DNA of 64,000 nucleotides. Source: Atherix ibis. Its lineage: Eukaryota; Arthropoda; Insecta; Diptera; Athericidae. Positions 1-13,100 of the stretch are shown in pieces. Positions within the stretch are counted from its first letter, which is position 1. Every line of letters starts with the position of its first letter. Below the pieces are notes generated by a model. It made no database searches and was not told the origin of the DNA. It saw only the letters and a list, made by a program, of their open reading frames with translations. The stretch lies in contig OY282609.1 in NCBI GenBank assembly GCA_958298945.1, forward strand, positions 31,903,212-31,967,211, in the 5' to 3' direction. The position numbers and the translations under genes were made by a program.

Positions 1-1640
1 AAAAAAGCCAAAAAAAAAAAATTACTAATCTTTTTCCAATTGCAGTGCATTAATTAACAGGTGGGTTATGTGCATGTGCAATTAGCATTCGAAATCATCG
101 TCAAATTAAATATCCTATAACGATGATTATGATCACTTTATCGATTGATTTTAGATCTTAATCAATAAAATTGCAAATGAAATTATTAAATTAAGAAGGG
201 AAGGGGGGGGGGTTGGTGGTTGTAGTAATGGTAAGGAATGGGAGGTGCGAGGTTATAGCGAAAATCAAAAGTTATAGTAAAATTACTCATATCAGAAATA
301 TTTGTAATGTGATAAAAACCGCGGAGGTGCAAACAACGGTGGAAGGTGCATGAAAAATTATACCTTTGAGGTGTGTACTGGTAAAAATACCGGTTATTTT
401 GTGGTGGTGGAAGCCTCGCGAGCGATCATCAGCCTTGGAGGCAATAAAAATTACAAGTATGACCAGATACTGACATTAACTTTGGGGCTGTTCACATTAA
501 TGTGGTTAAATAAGTAATACTATACGATCGACTATAGTGGATGATGAATGGTGGATGGAGGGGGACGTCTTACTGACGTTCAGGTGAAAAGTTGGTACTC
601 TAGTTTACTGGAAGTCGGATCTAGTTATGGAAGTGCACTTTTTTGTTGTTGTTATTGTCGTTAACGATGAATCGAATTGTTGCCATCAATAAAAATGCTT
701 GGTAGCGGCAATAACAGCTCCCATGTTGGGGAGCTATTTAACAGGTGCTCATGTCTATCGAGAAGCAACTATGAAAGTTAAAAACTTATCAGGCAGACTT
801 AGAGGAATTGGCGAATATCCGCACTTGTCGACATGCAGGTAATCAGATAACTTGTAGTTAACCATTGCAGCTACTACTTAGACATTGGGGATCAGGTAGA
901 ACTGATAGTGAACAAGTGTTCATTGGCCTCTTACGTGTGTTTTGCTGGCTGTTATACGACTATTACTGTACGGGCAGGTAAAATTTTCCGTAAATACTAG
1001 TTATGCTATTTTCGTTTTCAATCGAAAGTGAAAACGTTCAATTAGGAAAAAATTTCATTTCAAATATTTTTTCCGGTTTTATTTTAAGTATTACTTACCA
1101 TTTTTTTTCCCCAATTGACTTTTTCTTTTTTATATTTGAACAGAGTTTCTGAAATTTTTTTTTTTAACAACACTGCACCTCATGATGTTCGTGAGAGGTG
1201 GGGGGTACGGGGAATGGAAATAATTTGACAAATAAACGTCATGCTTAGACATTTATAATTATTAACACTCGTAATATTTTTGTGCTTGTACTACTGTTTT
1301 CCTATTTCCTCAGGGAATCTTTCAATAAAACTAAAGTAAAATTAAACAAGGTAATTTACAATCTGTGAGATTATGCTTGATTGGAAAAAATAAGAGACCT
1401 AAATAGAAAATCGAGATTGCTTAATAAGGACAGAAAATTGTAGAAAAGTTGAATGAAAGTTATTGAAACAATTTTTAAGAGCTCCTTTTTTGTTGGAGAA
1501 AGTATGGACAATTAGGACTGCAGTTGAGACTGGAATCATTCTCCCCAAACGTCGCAGCGTAATAATTTTTAGCGATAGTTGCCATTCGTGGATCATCGGT
1601 TAACCCGGTTTTTAACTGTATTCGATATTGGTTGCTTAAC
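1..1640. other. Non-coding AT-rich DNA, no gene seen
   Basis: No reading frame, RNA or transposon signature was recognised. There is a run of ten G at 203-212 and several A or T runs. It could be intron of the PH-domain gene to the right or intergenic DNA. Confidence 0.5.
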
Positions 1641-1641
1641 C

Positions 1642-1930
1642 CTTAAAATTGAAACTTTTAACCTTTCCGGGCTCAAAAGGAACAGTCGATAACTCTCACC
1701 TTTGACCCCAAAGAGGAGGGGAGGATTCTTACACATTTGTGAGCAGTAAGCATAGCCTATTTCGGGATTTTTTTGTAAGGACCCTTAAAACTGCCACTTT
1801 TAACCATTCCGGGCTCAAAAGGAACAGTCGATAATTCTCATCTTTGACCCCACAGAGGAGAGGGGGGATCCTCACACAGTTGTGAGCAGTAAGCATAGCC
1901 TATTTCGGGATTTTTTTTAGTTCACCTGTA
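1642..1930. repeat. Two-copy tandem duplication, about 142 bp period
   Basis: Two adjacent copies share long matching stretches, for example GGGCTCAAAAGGAACAGTCG and GAGCAGTAAGCATAGCC. The matching point moves from 1671 to 1813, giving a period of 142 bp. The copies differ by scattered substitutions, so the duplication is not new. No coding potential was seen. Confidence 0.8.
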
Positions 1931-2199
1931 AAATCCTTCAAAAAATAAGAAATCGACTACTTCGAAAAATATTGGGTGGTCCTTAAAAAAATACTTGAAA
2001 AGTAACTATTTTGGTATTCGACTGGTTAGTGGAGTACTTCTACTGGAGTATTTGACTGGAGTATCGAATCCGGTCGCTAGCTCAGCTCTCATTACCTTTT
2101 CAATTCCCCTTGATTTGAATCTCTTAGATGAATGGTCCTTCGTTAAGTCCTAAAAAATGGTTTATCTTTTCCATTTCTACTTTAATTTCTTCTCCCCGA

Positions 2200-2790
2200 T
2201 TACATTCTTTGCTGTCATCTAGCTTGTTGGCGGTGAACACGGTGATATAAAGCGTGGAATCCTATCAAATGGAAGTTTTCCTTTCCCTAGTGAACTGTGG
2301 GCAATCAAGGACGGCAGTTCTCCCTGAAATATTGATAGGATTCCACGCTTTATATCACCGTGAAAGTCTCATCATCTTGAAGATCACTCGTGGACCATCA
2401 AATAATCCGTTGCTTAATGAAAAAAATAGAATCTTTACTGGACCAATGGGGAAGATTTCTTTCTACGCCGTAGCAAACCATTAACCATTACGAAATTCTG
2501 GGCATACCACACCTCTTCAATAACAAACCTCATCCTTCATGCTAATTCTGTGCCGTTTAACTCACCATTTGCCATGTTCTAAATGTATGCCGCTTAACCC
2601 AGAATTTCTTTTTTCAAACCCTCTATTCAATTGTGTGTTTAAGGAGGAACTCCTTTTCTTCAACTTTCTAAAAGAATCCGATATGCTCCCTAACTATCGA
2701 TCAGTTGCATTTAGTAACCTGACAATGTCAACCCACACGTAACATGAAGTCACCAAATGGGCCTCATGGTCATGGCCCTTCAGAATGCCT
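2200..2790 (+). mobile_element. Decayed LINE 3' end (Jockey-like), relic
   Basis: Conceptual translation gives fragments that resemble the C-terminal region of Jockey-type reverse transcriptases, such as ITRGPSNNPLLNE near 2380-2420. A 3' region with the phrase CCTCATGGTCATGGC follows near 2760. A similar phrase recurs at 37275-37300 and, inverted, near 29670, and related text occurs at 8400-8650 and 35440-35700, so this is a dispersed family. Stops and frameshifts break it throughout. Assignment to a clade is inference; the repetition itself is visible. Confidence 0.4.
2238..2362. repeat. Perfect inverted repeat, 31-bp arms, 63-nt loop
   Basis: The left arm (2238-2268) begins CACGGTGATATAAAGC and the right arm (2332-2362) is its exact reverse complement. 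Pairing stops abruptly at both ends. It lies inside the LINE relic, so it is probably a local foldback duplication rather than a separate element. Confidence 0.9.
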
Positions 2791-2799
2791 CTGGCTCTT

Positions 2800-3890
2800 G
2801 TTTCAGAGACAGTCAACAGGCTACAATCGGGTGGATCACACTTTTACCAATTTCGATGATTGATCTTTTATTGATTTTTACTTTCAATAAAAAAAAAACA
2901 CTTTACAGATGATTAAAAAAAAAAGAAGTAAGAACATTTTCGATACTTTAGCTTGACTGATCCCCCACCACCACTATAATAGCAGCATTCCTTTCGATTT
3001 CAAAATAAAAACCCATAAATTATGATTAAAGCCTCAACAGATTGAGAATGCGTACTTTCAGATTAGTACAGAGTGTAATTGATGGAAAAGCCCCCCGTCC
3101 GTTAACGATAAATCCTAAAAATAGTCTAAAAGCCAACGTTCATTTTTTCAATGCTATTTTTACGAGTGTACGTACTCATTTTTATTATTATTATTATTGC
3201 CCTCAATTGATAGAATCAAACCAATTGAATTCAAACAAACTACACATACTCGTACACGGCTTTTGTACACTCATATGATAATAAATTTCATCATTATCAC
3301 CAGCAACGAGAATAGTGTGGGGGTGTTAATTCAAATTTTCAACACGGAAATAAACTTTTTCAAAATTGAAATTAAAAAATTAAAATTATACTAACTCGAC
3401 TAGTCAGGAATGGTGGAAGTTTTTAATTTAAACAGGCAAAAAGTTCACCTACACACAAGCAGTTATCAGAGAAAATGTTGAATGTCTCAAGTTAAAAAAA
3501 AAAAAGAAATCGTACAAAATAAATGTTAAAGAGTTCATTCAGTCCAAGCATACTCATTGTTGTATTACATCAAAAAGTTCAAGTGAATGTACTCTTAACC
3601 GCTCCCTTCTCCCTCCTAGTCGGATGAGTCTGACTCATCCGACATGAGATTGACCTCAACCTCAGCACCTCCCCTATTAAATGTACAAAGATGCATTTTA
3701 CAACAGTTCGCGTTCCTTTCAATTTATACTCTCGAGCCCCATTAATCTTAGAATTAGAAACTTAAATGGTTGATTCTCTCGGTTATTCTGTTGTTATTGC
3801 TGGTTGACGCGACGCTGTTCTGGTATCCCCTCTTCATATTTTTCGGTATTTTTAAAACTATATCGACGCTAAAAAAAAATATTGATTTGT
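2800..3890. other. Non-coding DNA with a short perfect palindrome
   Basis: No gene was recognised. A perfect 11-bp hairpin with a 3-nt spacer lies at 3619-3643 (GTCGGATGAGT and its complement). It contains TGAGTC and GACTCA, which resemble bZIP/AP-1 type sites, though function is speculative. A TTA microsatellite lies near 3183-3198. Confidence 0.45.
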
Positions 3891-3893
3891 GTA

Positions 3894-4779
3894 CGAGGTC
3901 TGTTCAAAAAGTATTGCGAATTTTGCATTTCCATGGGTTACATATATTCGATTTTGGATTTTTTTATAGCGTTATGTTGGTACTCTTGGCTCTCACTTAT
4001 AGCGACAATTTCAACCATTTTGAATGTTCAGTTAATTTTTGACAGCTGCTTTGATTGGACGTGTTTTGGCTCGTCTTCGATTTTTGCCCATTTAAAAAAA
4101 TGGATCAAAGAATCTGGGGAATACGGTGGCTGCGGCATTAATAATGTGTTGTTTTTGGCCAAAAATACGTGCACCAGCAACGATACGTGAGCAGAGGCCT
4201 TATCATGATCCAAAAGCCAATTTTTGTTCTTCAACAAATCCGGGCGTTTCTGGCGGATTGCTTCGCGCAACTTGCGCATAACTTGCAGGTAATATTTCTT
4301 ATTGACCGTTCTACCCTGTGGCAAGAACTCATGATGCACCACACCCCTGCAATCGAAGAAAACTGTAAGCAAAACCTTCACATTCGGCCGAACTTGGCGC
4401 GCTTTTTTCGGTCTTGGCTCGTGCGGCAGCTTCTATTGGGATGATTGAGCTTTGGTTTCCACGTCATAACCATAAACTCATGATTCGTCACCAGTTATGA
4501 CCCTCTGGAGCAAATTTGGGTCATCGCGGACAGAGTCCAACAGCTCCTTAGCAATCTTAATGCGATGCTGTTTTTGGTCGAAAATGGGCAAAAATCGAAG
4601 ACGAGCCAAAACATGTGCAATCAAAGCAGCTGTCAAAAATTAACTGAACATTCAAAATGGCCGAACTTGTCGGCATAAGTGAGAGACAAGAGTACCAACA
4701 AAATTCTCCAAAAAAACAAAATCGAATATACGTAACCCGCGGAAATTCAGAATTCGCGATAATTTTCGAACAGACCTCG
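3894..4779 (-). mobile_element. Non-autonomous mariner derivative with two 5' ends
   Basis: The element is bounded by TA (3892-3893 and 4780-4781) and by inverted termini that begin CGAGGTCTGTTC. Read on the minus strand, the middle encodes part of a DD34D mariner transposase: GVVHHEFLPQGRTVNKKYY, then LREAIRQKRPDLLKNKNWLL, then PQPPYSPD. Both outer arms of roughly 200 bp derive from the same 5' untranslated end of the element; the left arm even carries the original start ATGGATCAAAGAATCT near 4100. The normal 3' end is absent. The N-terminal and C-terminal coding parts are deleted, so it cannot encode transposase. The copy at 8962-9709 has the same architecture. Confidence 0.85.
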
Positions 4780-4781
4780 TA

Positions 4782-6830
4782 CACCCGCCAAACGCGCCAG
4801 ACAGTTCATACTTTTCAACGTCTAGAATGTCTAGTCATAAGTCTATAGTCCTAGATAATCCAAAAGAGCAAAGAGTCTGTGCAAGTATCAATCCATGAGC
4901 TTCTATTTATTTGCCACAATAAATCGTTTCTAGTTTCTGGCTGCTGTTAAACCGAAACGAGATAGCTCCAAGTTGGCTATTTCTCTGCACCACGGCCAAA
5001 AGCCAACCAGCATCCACATGTCTTTGCCGATAATTGATTGTGGCGGTAAATTATTGATCATTCCATTAGCAACTGTTCCTTAACCGACTCCGCCGCATAC
5101 AGATATCGCGCACTTCTTCTTTTACCTGATCAAAGTAGCCTTATTGCCAATAATAGATTCAATTCGTAATGACTTGACGGGTAACAGCGTATATCTTCTC
5201 TCAGCTATGTAGTTAGGTAGGTAGGTGGCCTTAGATGGATTTGTCTATGGACATTGAATGAAAAATAACCGATCCATTGCCAGGAGTTGATGTTGACTTT
5301 CGTGTTGACCTCTCTCCAAACAGACTAGGCAAAGTGTTATAGCCTCGTTACTCTTGGTAACATCATTTTTCTTGCGGTTGGCTTATTTCATTTAAATCAC
5401 TCAACTTGCTGCAACATCTTACGATTATCTTCTCTTTATTCTCCTATATCCCCCTAACCCCCTCCCCCCTGAATCTCTCTAAATAATTGTTTCTTCTTTT
5501 TTTTTAAATTCATGGCCATTTGAAGAGCTCTAGTGATGTACAGATTTCCTAACTTTCTTATACGTGTAAGATTAAATGTTGCCTGATGTACTGGGCCGGC
5601 AGAAAGGGGGTTAGTAGGGGACAAGTAGAAAATTTGTATTATTGAATTTCTTTTCTGTTAAAATCATTTCAAAATCTCTTATTCACATATCTAACCGCTT
5701 ATGTAGATACAAGAAAAAATGTAAAGCGCATCTTAACAAAATCGCATTCATAATTTTTTGATATGCATACCTGTTAACTGGGTTAACGATGAGCCCAGCC
5801 ATCAGCATCAGTTAATTTTGTAATATTTTCAATTTTATCTTTCTTTCTATTCACAGTTTCATCAAAAGTGGAATAAAACACACAAGATTTTCTCTCTGAA
5901 TGTGCATGCACACGAGTCAAGTAAACGAGCACATAAATCCATTTTTTGATTAATCAAGAAAAATTTATGATCGACTAATGAAATTCTCTAATGTGTGCCT
6001 CGTTAAAGCCAATTAACTGACCATCAACACTATTTCTAATAGTCCACACCAAAACTACTTATATACAATAAAATCGCTTTAAGAAATAACCCAGAAATTA
6101 GCATTATTGCAGCAGATTTGCACGGTGAAAATTTAAAGATTTTTGTTGTCGGACATTAATTTTGTTGCCAGCTACATGCGAAGTGTTGCTGAAACAGTTT
6201 CGAATTTTTTTCCAAACTTTTGTGCAACATTTGAAATGGAAAAGTTTCGATGCGTGCCACTCGCTCGCTCGCTGGGGAATCTCGGTCTCATTTGATGGTT
6301 CACTGAATGTTGACCTTGTACCCACAACAATAAACATACAAAATGACTCCATCGTGAGTCACCTTAATCGATTTTACCTAATTGAGATTAGTTTGTTTTG
6401 TTGTCGTTTTTTGTTCATTAATTTTTTTTTTGTTAAATATTTTCTTTTTTTGCTTCTGTGGTTGTCGCGTTATTGGAAAAATAATTATCTATCATAAAGA
6501 GAGAGATAGAGAGAGAAAAAAAGAAAATCAATCCCACTAACTGGGTTTTTTTTTAAGTCTAATAACAAAATTTTTTTGTAGGTAATTTTTTTCTTTCTTT
6601 TCTAGACTTATTAAAATTACTACTAATTTCCTATTCTAACCGTGAGGATAATAATTTTTAAAAAAAAGAAAGAAAGAAGAAGAAAAAGACGTCATCAAAT
6701 GGGAAATTTGGTTAATTTTATTTTCTTTATTACCGTTTATAAGAGAACCGAAATTTTCTGTGATTAAAAGTATTTTTTTAGCAAATAATGGTCCAAAAAG
6801 GATGAAGTTCAAAATAACAGACAAATCAAC
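4782..6830. other. Non-coding DNA, no gene seen
   Basis: No conserved reading frame was recognised. Short simple repeats occur: a TAGG-type run near 5215-5228 and a GA-rich run near 6498-6516. The frames at 6104-6497 on either strand show no family signature. Confidence 0.45.
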
Positions 6831-6832
6831 TC

Positions 6833-7740
6833 AAAACCGCACTCAAAACAGTTTTGTTAGCTTTTTTTTTATTAGGGATGTCTGAGAGAGTAGGCAGAAG
6901 GCTTCGTGTCTCTTGGGTTTTTATTTTTTTTATTTTTTAATTCTCCGTTTTTACCCTTTTAAATTTGTGTACCCCCATCTCCCCTCTTATTATCGTACAA
7001 CCTATTTACCCTTTTAGGGGAATATTTACTATTTCGGAGATGTCCCAAATTACAGATAAGCCAACAAAACCGCGCTCAAAACAGTTTTGTTGATAGCTTT
7101 TTTTGTATTAGGGGTCTCTGAGAGAGGAGACATAGGGACCATTAGGGTACTTCACGGTGCACACAGATTGGCGTTGACAGCTTCCCCAATAACACTGGTT
7201 GATGGTAAATTGGAGAAAGCAGTTGAGAATTAATAAATTTTGCCAGGGACCACTTCACAACGTCATGACAATCAGGCCATCTGGCGAGTTCTCGAGAGAA
7301 GTGTCATGGGCGGTAAGCGGGTTTATGATTGCTTGTTCCATCAACTGCTTCGTGTCTCTTGGGTTTTTGTTTTTTAAATTTTTATTTTCTCCGTTACTAC
7401 CTTTTTAAATTTGTGTACACCCCCCCCCCCTCCTCCCTCTTGTTATCATACAACCCATTTACCCCTTAGGAAATATTTACTTTTTCGGAGGTGTCCCAGA
7501 TAACTTTTATCAAATTGAAAAATAAGAAAATTACGGGAACGAAGATCAAAGGGCCAGGATTGGCATTAACAGCTTCCATCCCCAATAACACTAGTCGATG
7601 GTAAATTGGAGAAAGCGGTTGGGAATTAATAAATTTTGCCAGGAACCACTTGATAATGCCAAGACAATGAGACCATCTGGCGAGTTCTTGAGAGAATTGA
7701 TGGATCCAGAAGATTCACATAGAACGGAATACCAGTTAAA
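6833..7740. repeat. Interleaved direct repeats, roughly 400-450 bp period
   Basis: Several phrases recur in the same order: CTTCGTGTCTCTTGGGTTTT at about 6902 and 7349, CTCAAAACAGTTTTGTT at about 6841 and 7073, GATGGTAAATTGGAGAAAGC at about 7201 and 7600. A tandem duplication with later internal losses explains this. No protein family was recognised. Each copy carries a pyrimidine-rich tract, including a C run at 7420-7430. Confidence 0.75.
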
Positions 7741-7979
7741 AACTTAGTACATGCCATAAAGTCAGTTGTTTACATGGCACAGGATTTATTTTAGGTGTTA
7801 ATTAAAAAAATCGAGAAAGATTAGAAGCTTCCACAATTGAAGGGAGTTCCAATCAAAAAGAAATTTGGGGTTAGTTTGGATTTACTTTCAGAAATGACAT
7901 GAAGAACGAAGTGAGTTAATGAATTGGAAATTATAAGCCCAATTCTGATTCTAAGAAGTTTCCTTACCTAAAATTTCGG

Positions 7980-8650
7980 GTGGGCTGTTTTTGGTCCACT
8001 GTCTTCTTGCCAGCGTTTAACCAAAGATATTATGTGCCGTTTCATCAAAAGGCTGACAAAATTTGGAATTCTGTTGAACTCAGGGTATTGGAAAATCCCT
8101 CTAATCCTTTAGTATCGCAGCGTTAGAGGTTATTTATAGATCATTAGTTGACCCGATTCTCCATGGCATTCGACAAAATCTGCTTAGCAAGAGAGGTATT
8201 GAATAGCGTCTCCACCCTACCATTTCCATTGAAATGCCGAACTCAGCGCACTTATTGACCAAATGGCATTTAACATCTTTAACCAAGAGTAGACAAGCAG
8301 ACTGGACTTGCGGTGGACTATTCCTTTCCACAAATTTCGACAAACATCGAAAAGCCAGTCTACTCAACAACCATTCCGAAATTCTGGCCAGGGTCACTTC
8401 TCAGAATCTACATTGTGTATAACGCTCTAAACCCAAAATTTTTTAATGAATAGAACTCTTTTCATTGTGGAGCTCCTAAGCCCAACCATTCCATTTCCAA
8501 TCACACTTGTTATTGAAAAACAAGCCCTGCAAAATTTAACAATCTCCAATTAAATATTGACCAGTTTCTTTAAGGAAGCTGACACTGCAAACCCACACAT
8601 GACATGGAGACCCCAAATATGTAATAGTTTCAAAAGGACCTCCTCCAAAC
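7980..8650 (+). mobile_element. Decayed LINE fragment (Jockey-like)
   Basis: Plus-strand translation gives EVIYRSLVDPILHG near 8130, resembling the C-terminal reverse-transcriptase phrase with a conserved Y...P.L.YG pattern. This is followed by fragments such as YNALNPKFFNE near 8430 and a 3' region related to the relic at 2500-2765. Many stops are present. Clade assignment is by resemblance only. Confidence 0.4.
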
Positions 8651-8961
8651 ATTAAGTTTCCCCAAAACTTAACGGTTCTTACTTTATGTTTTTCGAGTGC
8701 TTTTGAAGTTACGAAATATTGAAAACTCTTCTCACACTATATAAGAAGAAGATCTCCTTTGTCTTATAATAAATTTTTTTAAAGAATTCTTAAAGGACAA
8801 AATTTTTTAATTATTATTTTTTTTAAGGTAAAACACGGTTTTTTATATGTTTTGAAAAGCAAAGATCATTTTTAAAGTAAGTAACAATTATTTTTAGGCT
8901 ATCCCTAGTAACATTTGTCTAACGATAACTCGAGGGCACTCCAGAGCTTTGAAGACAAATA

Positions 8962-9709
8962 CGAGATCTGTTCAAAAAGTATCCTGAACTTTGAATTTTC
9001 GATTTTTTTGTGGCGTTATATTGGTACTTATGTCTCTCACTGATGCCGACAAGTTCGGCCATTTTGAATGTTCAGTTAATTTTTGACAGCTGCTTTGCCT
9101 GCACGTGTTTTGGAACTTCTTCGATTTTTGACCATTTTCAACCAAAAACAGTATCGCATTAACATTGCTAAGGAGCTGTTGGACTCTGTCCGCGATGACC
9201 CAAATTTGCTCCAAAGGGTCATAACTGGTGACGAATCATGGTAATAATGTGGAAACCAAAGTTCAATCATCTCAATGGAAGCTGCCGCACGAGCCATGAC
9301 CAAATAAAGGGCGCCAAGTTTGGTCAAATGTGAAGGTTTTGCTTCCAGTTTTCTTCGATTGCAGGGACGGCATCATGAGTTCTTGCCACAGTGTAGAACG
9401 GTCAATAAGGAATATTACCTCCAGGTTATGCGTAAGTTGCGCGAAGCAATCTGCCAGAAACGTCCGGATTTGTGGAAAAATAAAAATTGGCTTTTGCACC
9501 ATGGTAACGCTCCTGCTCACTCATCGTTGCTTGTGTGCGAATTTTTGGCCAAAAACAATAATGCCGCAGTCACCGTATTCCCCAGATCTGGCCTGGCTCC
9601 CTGTGACTTTTTCTTGTTTCCGAAACAGATTCTTTGATCCATTTTTTGGAATGGGCAAAAATCTAAAACGGGCCAAAACACGTTCGCGATACTTTTTGAA
9701 CAGACGTCG
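8962..9709 (+). mobile_element. Non-autonomous mariner derivative with two 5' ends (second copy)
   Basis: It is bounded by TA at 8960-8961 and 9710-9711, with termini CGAGATCTGTTC and its near complement. It has the 5' untranslated region, then a junction near 9140 into mid-transposase sequence (AKELLDSVRDDPNLLQRVIT, then a broken central part), and the catalytic phrase LAPCDFFLFPK near 9590. At about 9626 it switches to the inverted start region (complement of ATGGATCAAAGAATCTG) and ends with an inverted 5' terminus. The first junction is the same as in the copy at 3894-4779. The second differs by a deletion of about 45 bp in that copy between two CAGAT[C/T]T motifs. It cannot encode transposase. 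Confidence 0.85.
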
Positions 9710-9711
9710 TA

Positions 9712-10135
9712 TGTTATGGGCATAGCTGACCCAGTGTCGCTAAATCGGGGCTTAAAAAAATTTTTAGATTACCATTTTTTGAGCTTCTTAGAAGGCGGTT
9801 TAAACTACTTCATTCAACTTCCTTTTTTTAACTTCAAAAACATACGTTTCTAATTCGTTTTTTGTATTAAAACTAATTTTTTTTACAAATTTTTTAGGTA
9901 TTAAAAAAACAAGAGTAACCAAAAGAAAATTGCAATTTTGTCTTAAACCACTCCATCCCACTAAGACCCCCCTCCACCCTCCAAATGATAATATACCATA
10001 AAAATCAATAAAATTTCCACCTTTGGACAATATACAAAAAAAATTTAAATCCAATTTGGAAATTGTGTGTGTTCTTTTCTGGCATTTATACGTTGTCCCG
10101 AACTAACACGTCCCCCCACGAACTTAGAAATTGCA
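9712..10135. other. Non-coding DNA
   Basis: AT-rich with T and A runs; nothing was recognised before the candidate exon at 10136. Confidence 0.4.
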
Positions 10136-10174
10136 ATGAACCATCACAAACGTTCAAAGAAATTGCCGCTTCCG
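10136..10174 (+). CDS. Candidate first coding exon of the PH-domain gene
   Basis: An ATG at 10136 opens a 13-codon frame, MNHHKRSKKLPLP, that runs directly into a good donor (CCG|GTAAGC) at 10175. The exon ends in phase 0, and the next supported exon at 20230 can start in phase 0, so joining gives a basic, His-rich leader followed by the Gln/His stretch. The surrounding 10080-10330 is less AT-rich than its neighbours. No homology was recognised. Another donor-bearing ATG at 12731 ends in phase 1 and does not fit. This is inference from frame and splice signals. Confidence 0.33.
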
Positions 10175-13100
10175 GTAAGCTCGGATGTACGCCGGCAATC
10201 GTCTATTTACACTGTCAAGCCTGAAGTTGGATTAGTAAAAATTTTGCATAACCCCCAAAGAGTGGTGGTCGGAAAGGGGGAACGGAGGGCCAGCTTAAAA
10301 AGCAAACGATAAAAAGAGGGCAAAATACAATACAACCAGACCTACATACTCACAATAATATTGAGTGACGATTGTGGACTTGGAGGCTAATGTACGACTG
10401 CCGATAATTGAGCGAACTTGAACGAACGATGTCAGCTGAATGAACTTGAATGTGGCCAAATGGATGAGGCCGGATTTATGGTATTTTTCATCATCGAGGG
10501 CCACACAAATAGAATCGTTCTTTTGTCCAAAATGATGTGCACAACTGTGGGTCAACGGTTGTGATAATTTCTATCAAGGCTTAACCCACTACTGGTAACG
10601 ATAAAAGGAGACATTTCAACTTGTCTCATTTCTAGGGTAAAAAAAAAAGAAAAATACTTTTAAAAAAAAAGAAATCTCTGTTCGCCATTTACTTGAAAGC
10701 AATACTAAAGAAGCTTCGCACAAATACTAAAAACCTCAGATAAGATAAGAGAGATTAGTCAGCAAATAACAAGCAACCATCATTGCACTTGCTGCTAAAA
10801 TTGCCACTACAGCTGCTATTGGGGCTTCGCAAATTATTGGTGTTTACCTGTTTAAAAATGAACATCTCGCTTGACCGTAACAATCACGCTCGCAATTACC
10901 GGCAAAAAAGCTTCCATTCAACGAAAATCGAACGCTTCAACGGACGATTTCGATTCATTTGGATTCGTTTAGATTGTCTTTTTTTTTTATTTTCGCTAAT
11001 TTTCCGCTTGTTTTGTTCATGTTCACGACTGCTCTTATCCCCCCAATCAACCTTCTCGGTCCCAGTCCAGTTGAGACGTCACAAGCTCGGGTGTTGGTAG
11101 TACACAACAGACTGTCGCCAATTTCAATAGAACCAACCAAATAAGACGATGATATAGAAAATGCTCTTACGGACCACCCCCCGTCCTCCCCTTAAATCAA
11201 AGATTCACTGAAGCTTTCGATGGTGTACAAGTATCTCCAATTGAATAGATATATTGTGCTCCCCAATCGAGATGTAAAGTTTTCTTTCTCTTATTTTTAA
11301 TAAGAAGTTTTTTTTTGTAATTATACATTTTTATTGTGAACGTAATTCTATGTTTTTTTGGCGACATTCTTTTATTCTTCTCCAAATCGATGGTCACGCA
11401 CGACAGGCCAGCAGAGTCTTTAATACGAATTTAATGGGGACCAGAACAAGAAGCGACACTAAAACAAATCCCCACGAAAGACCGTGTGATTATCTATCGA
11501 TTTTTAACGATTTTTACTCGTCGTTCGTCATGGTCATTTTAGGTTGTAGCCTGTCGATAGATGACAGTCTAGATAATTTTCAAAGTACCGGACACGAAGT
11601 CTACTATTTCCTTCTCCCCTTCCGCCATAAACACTCTTACTAAATTTTATTTGGATATACTTGCATTTTTATATGTACTCGTTATTTAAGAATGTCTAAT
11701 TTACTTACTAAATTTTTTCTTTTTAACTTTTTTGGCTACCCCCCCCCCCCCCTCCCCATAACAATCTAATTCCTTCGATTATTTCTCTTCTAATCTTCTT
11801 TACTTTTACCTAAATTGATTTCGTTTCTTTTTTCTCCTTATTTCACTTACTTACGATTTTATGTGAAATTCTAAAAATAAGCAAAAAAAAAATCAATAAC
11901 ACGTCTAGGTGAGCAAGCTGGACTATTCGCACATTGTTATAAGCCCATATTAACCATCAGTAAAATAATAATTAGACAATTGTTAAAATTGCAGTGGAAT
12001 CGATGGACTTCTAGACGGTCAAGGGGGGATTCGTTTTTGATAAAGGGAATTCCCGTACACGTGAAAATTACATACGAGCTCCTAAGTGGGGTGTTCTTCT
12101 CCATAATTGATGTTGAAGCTTCTGATGTGTTTAAACACTCGACTGGAAGATTCTACAATTTGTGGTCTCATATTGAAGGGTTTTTCCCCAATAAACAAAG
12201 AGGTTTTCTTTCAAACACTCTCTATTCAACTCTATCTTCAAACCTAATTCCACCCTCCTCCCCCCCCTTCCCCGTCTCCTTTAAACATTTATTATAAAAA
12301 GTTGAATTTTCATGCAATCGAATTAATGCTATTCTTCTTATCAGGAATAATATCTTATCGCGAAATTATGTTTACTTTTAATCATTGAGTTTTTTTTTCC
12401 AAAACGGGGGGAGTAAATTCTTCCAAGATGGCGACATACTACTCTGTTGCTTTAAAACGTGAATAGTGAAATACGAAGGATTGTTGTTTCTTTCTCTTTT
12501 TTTTGGGAAATGTTTAGCATTGATCAACAGGAAAAGAAGCAGCTTATTATCAATAAAATGAGCTTATTATCAATTTTCTTATATCTCACAACAATACGAA
12601 TGGCGCCAAACTTTCCGCTCTATTTGCTTGTATCTATCTCTACCTATACTCGCAGCTTATCAGTTATTAAGTCCTTTTCGCTTTTAGCACATTTCCTTAC
12701 ACACACACAGAATCGAAAATTAGACCTCCGCCATGCCTTCCCGTCCTTCCGGTAAGACACATCCTTCCACACACATACCTGAGCCTGGGCCGTACGTGAA
12801 TCTTTTCAAATCTTCAACTTTTACCCAAATCCACTTAGAATCCTTGTATGGTTTTTTTTTTGTTCGCTTCATCTTTTCATAAGTAAACATGTTTTTTTTT
12901 TTTTACAAAATATTTTGACTATCGTTCATCTGTGCTTATAATACTCCCACATAATATTACACTTTCAATATTTATATTCGTTTCAGTTAGATTTCCGATT
13001 TTAAAACTTAAATCACGTACAATCTTTTATCGAAGTTTTTAGCAAAATCCATCAACGGAAAATCGTTAAATTTTTTTTGTTCAATTCCAGCTTTTGTAGT

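Noticed and set aside
12731..12749. ATG in a good context followed by a GTAAGA donor
   Set aside because: The short exon would end in phase 1, which does not match the phase 0 start of the exon at 20230; kept only as a possible untranslated exon.
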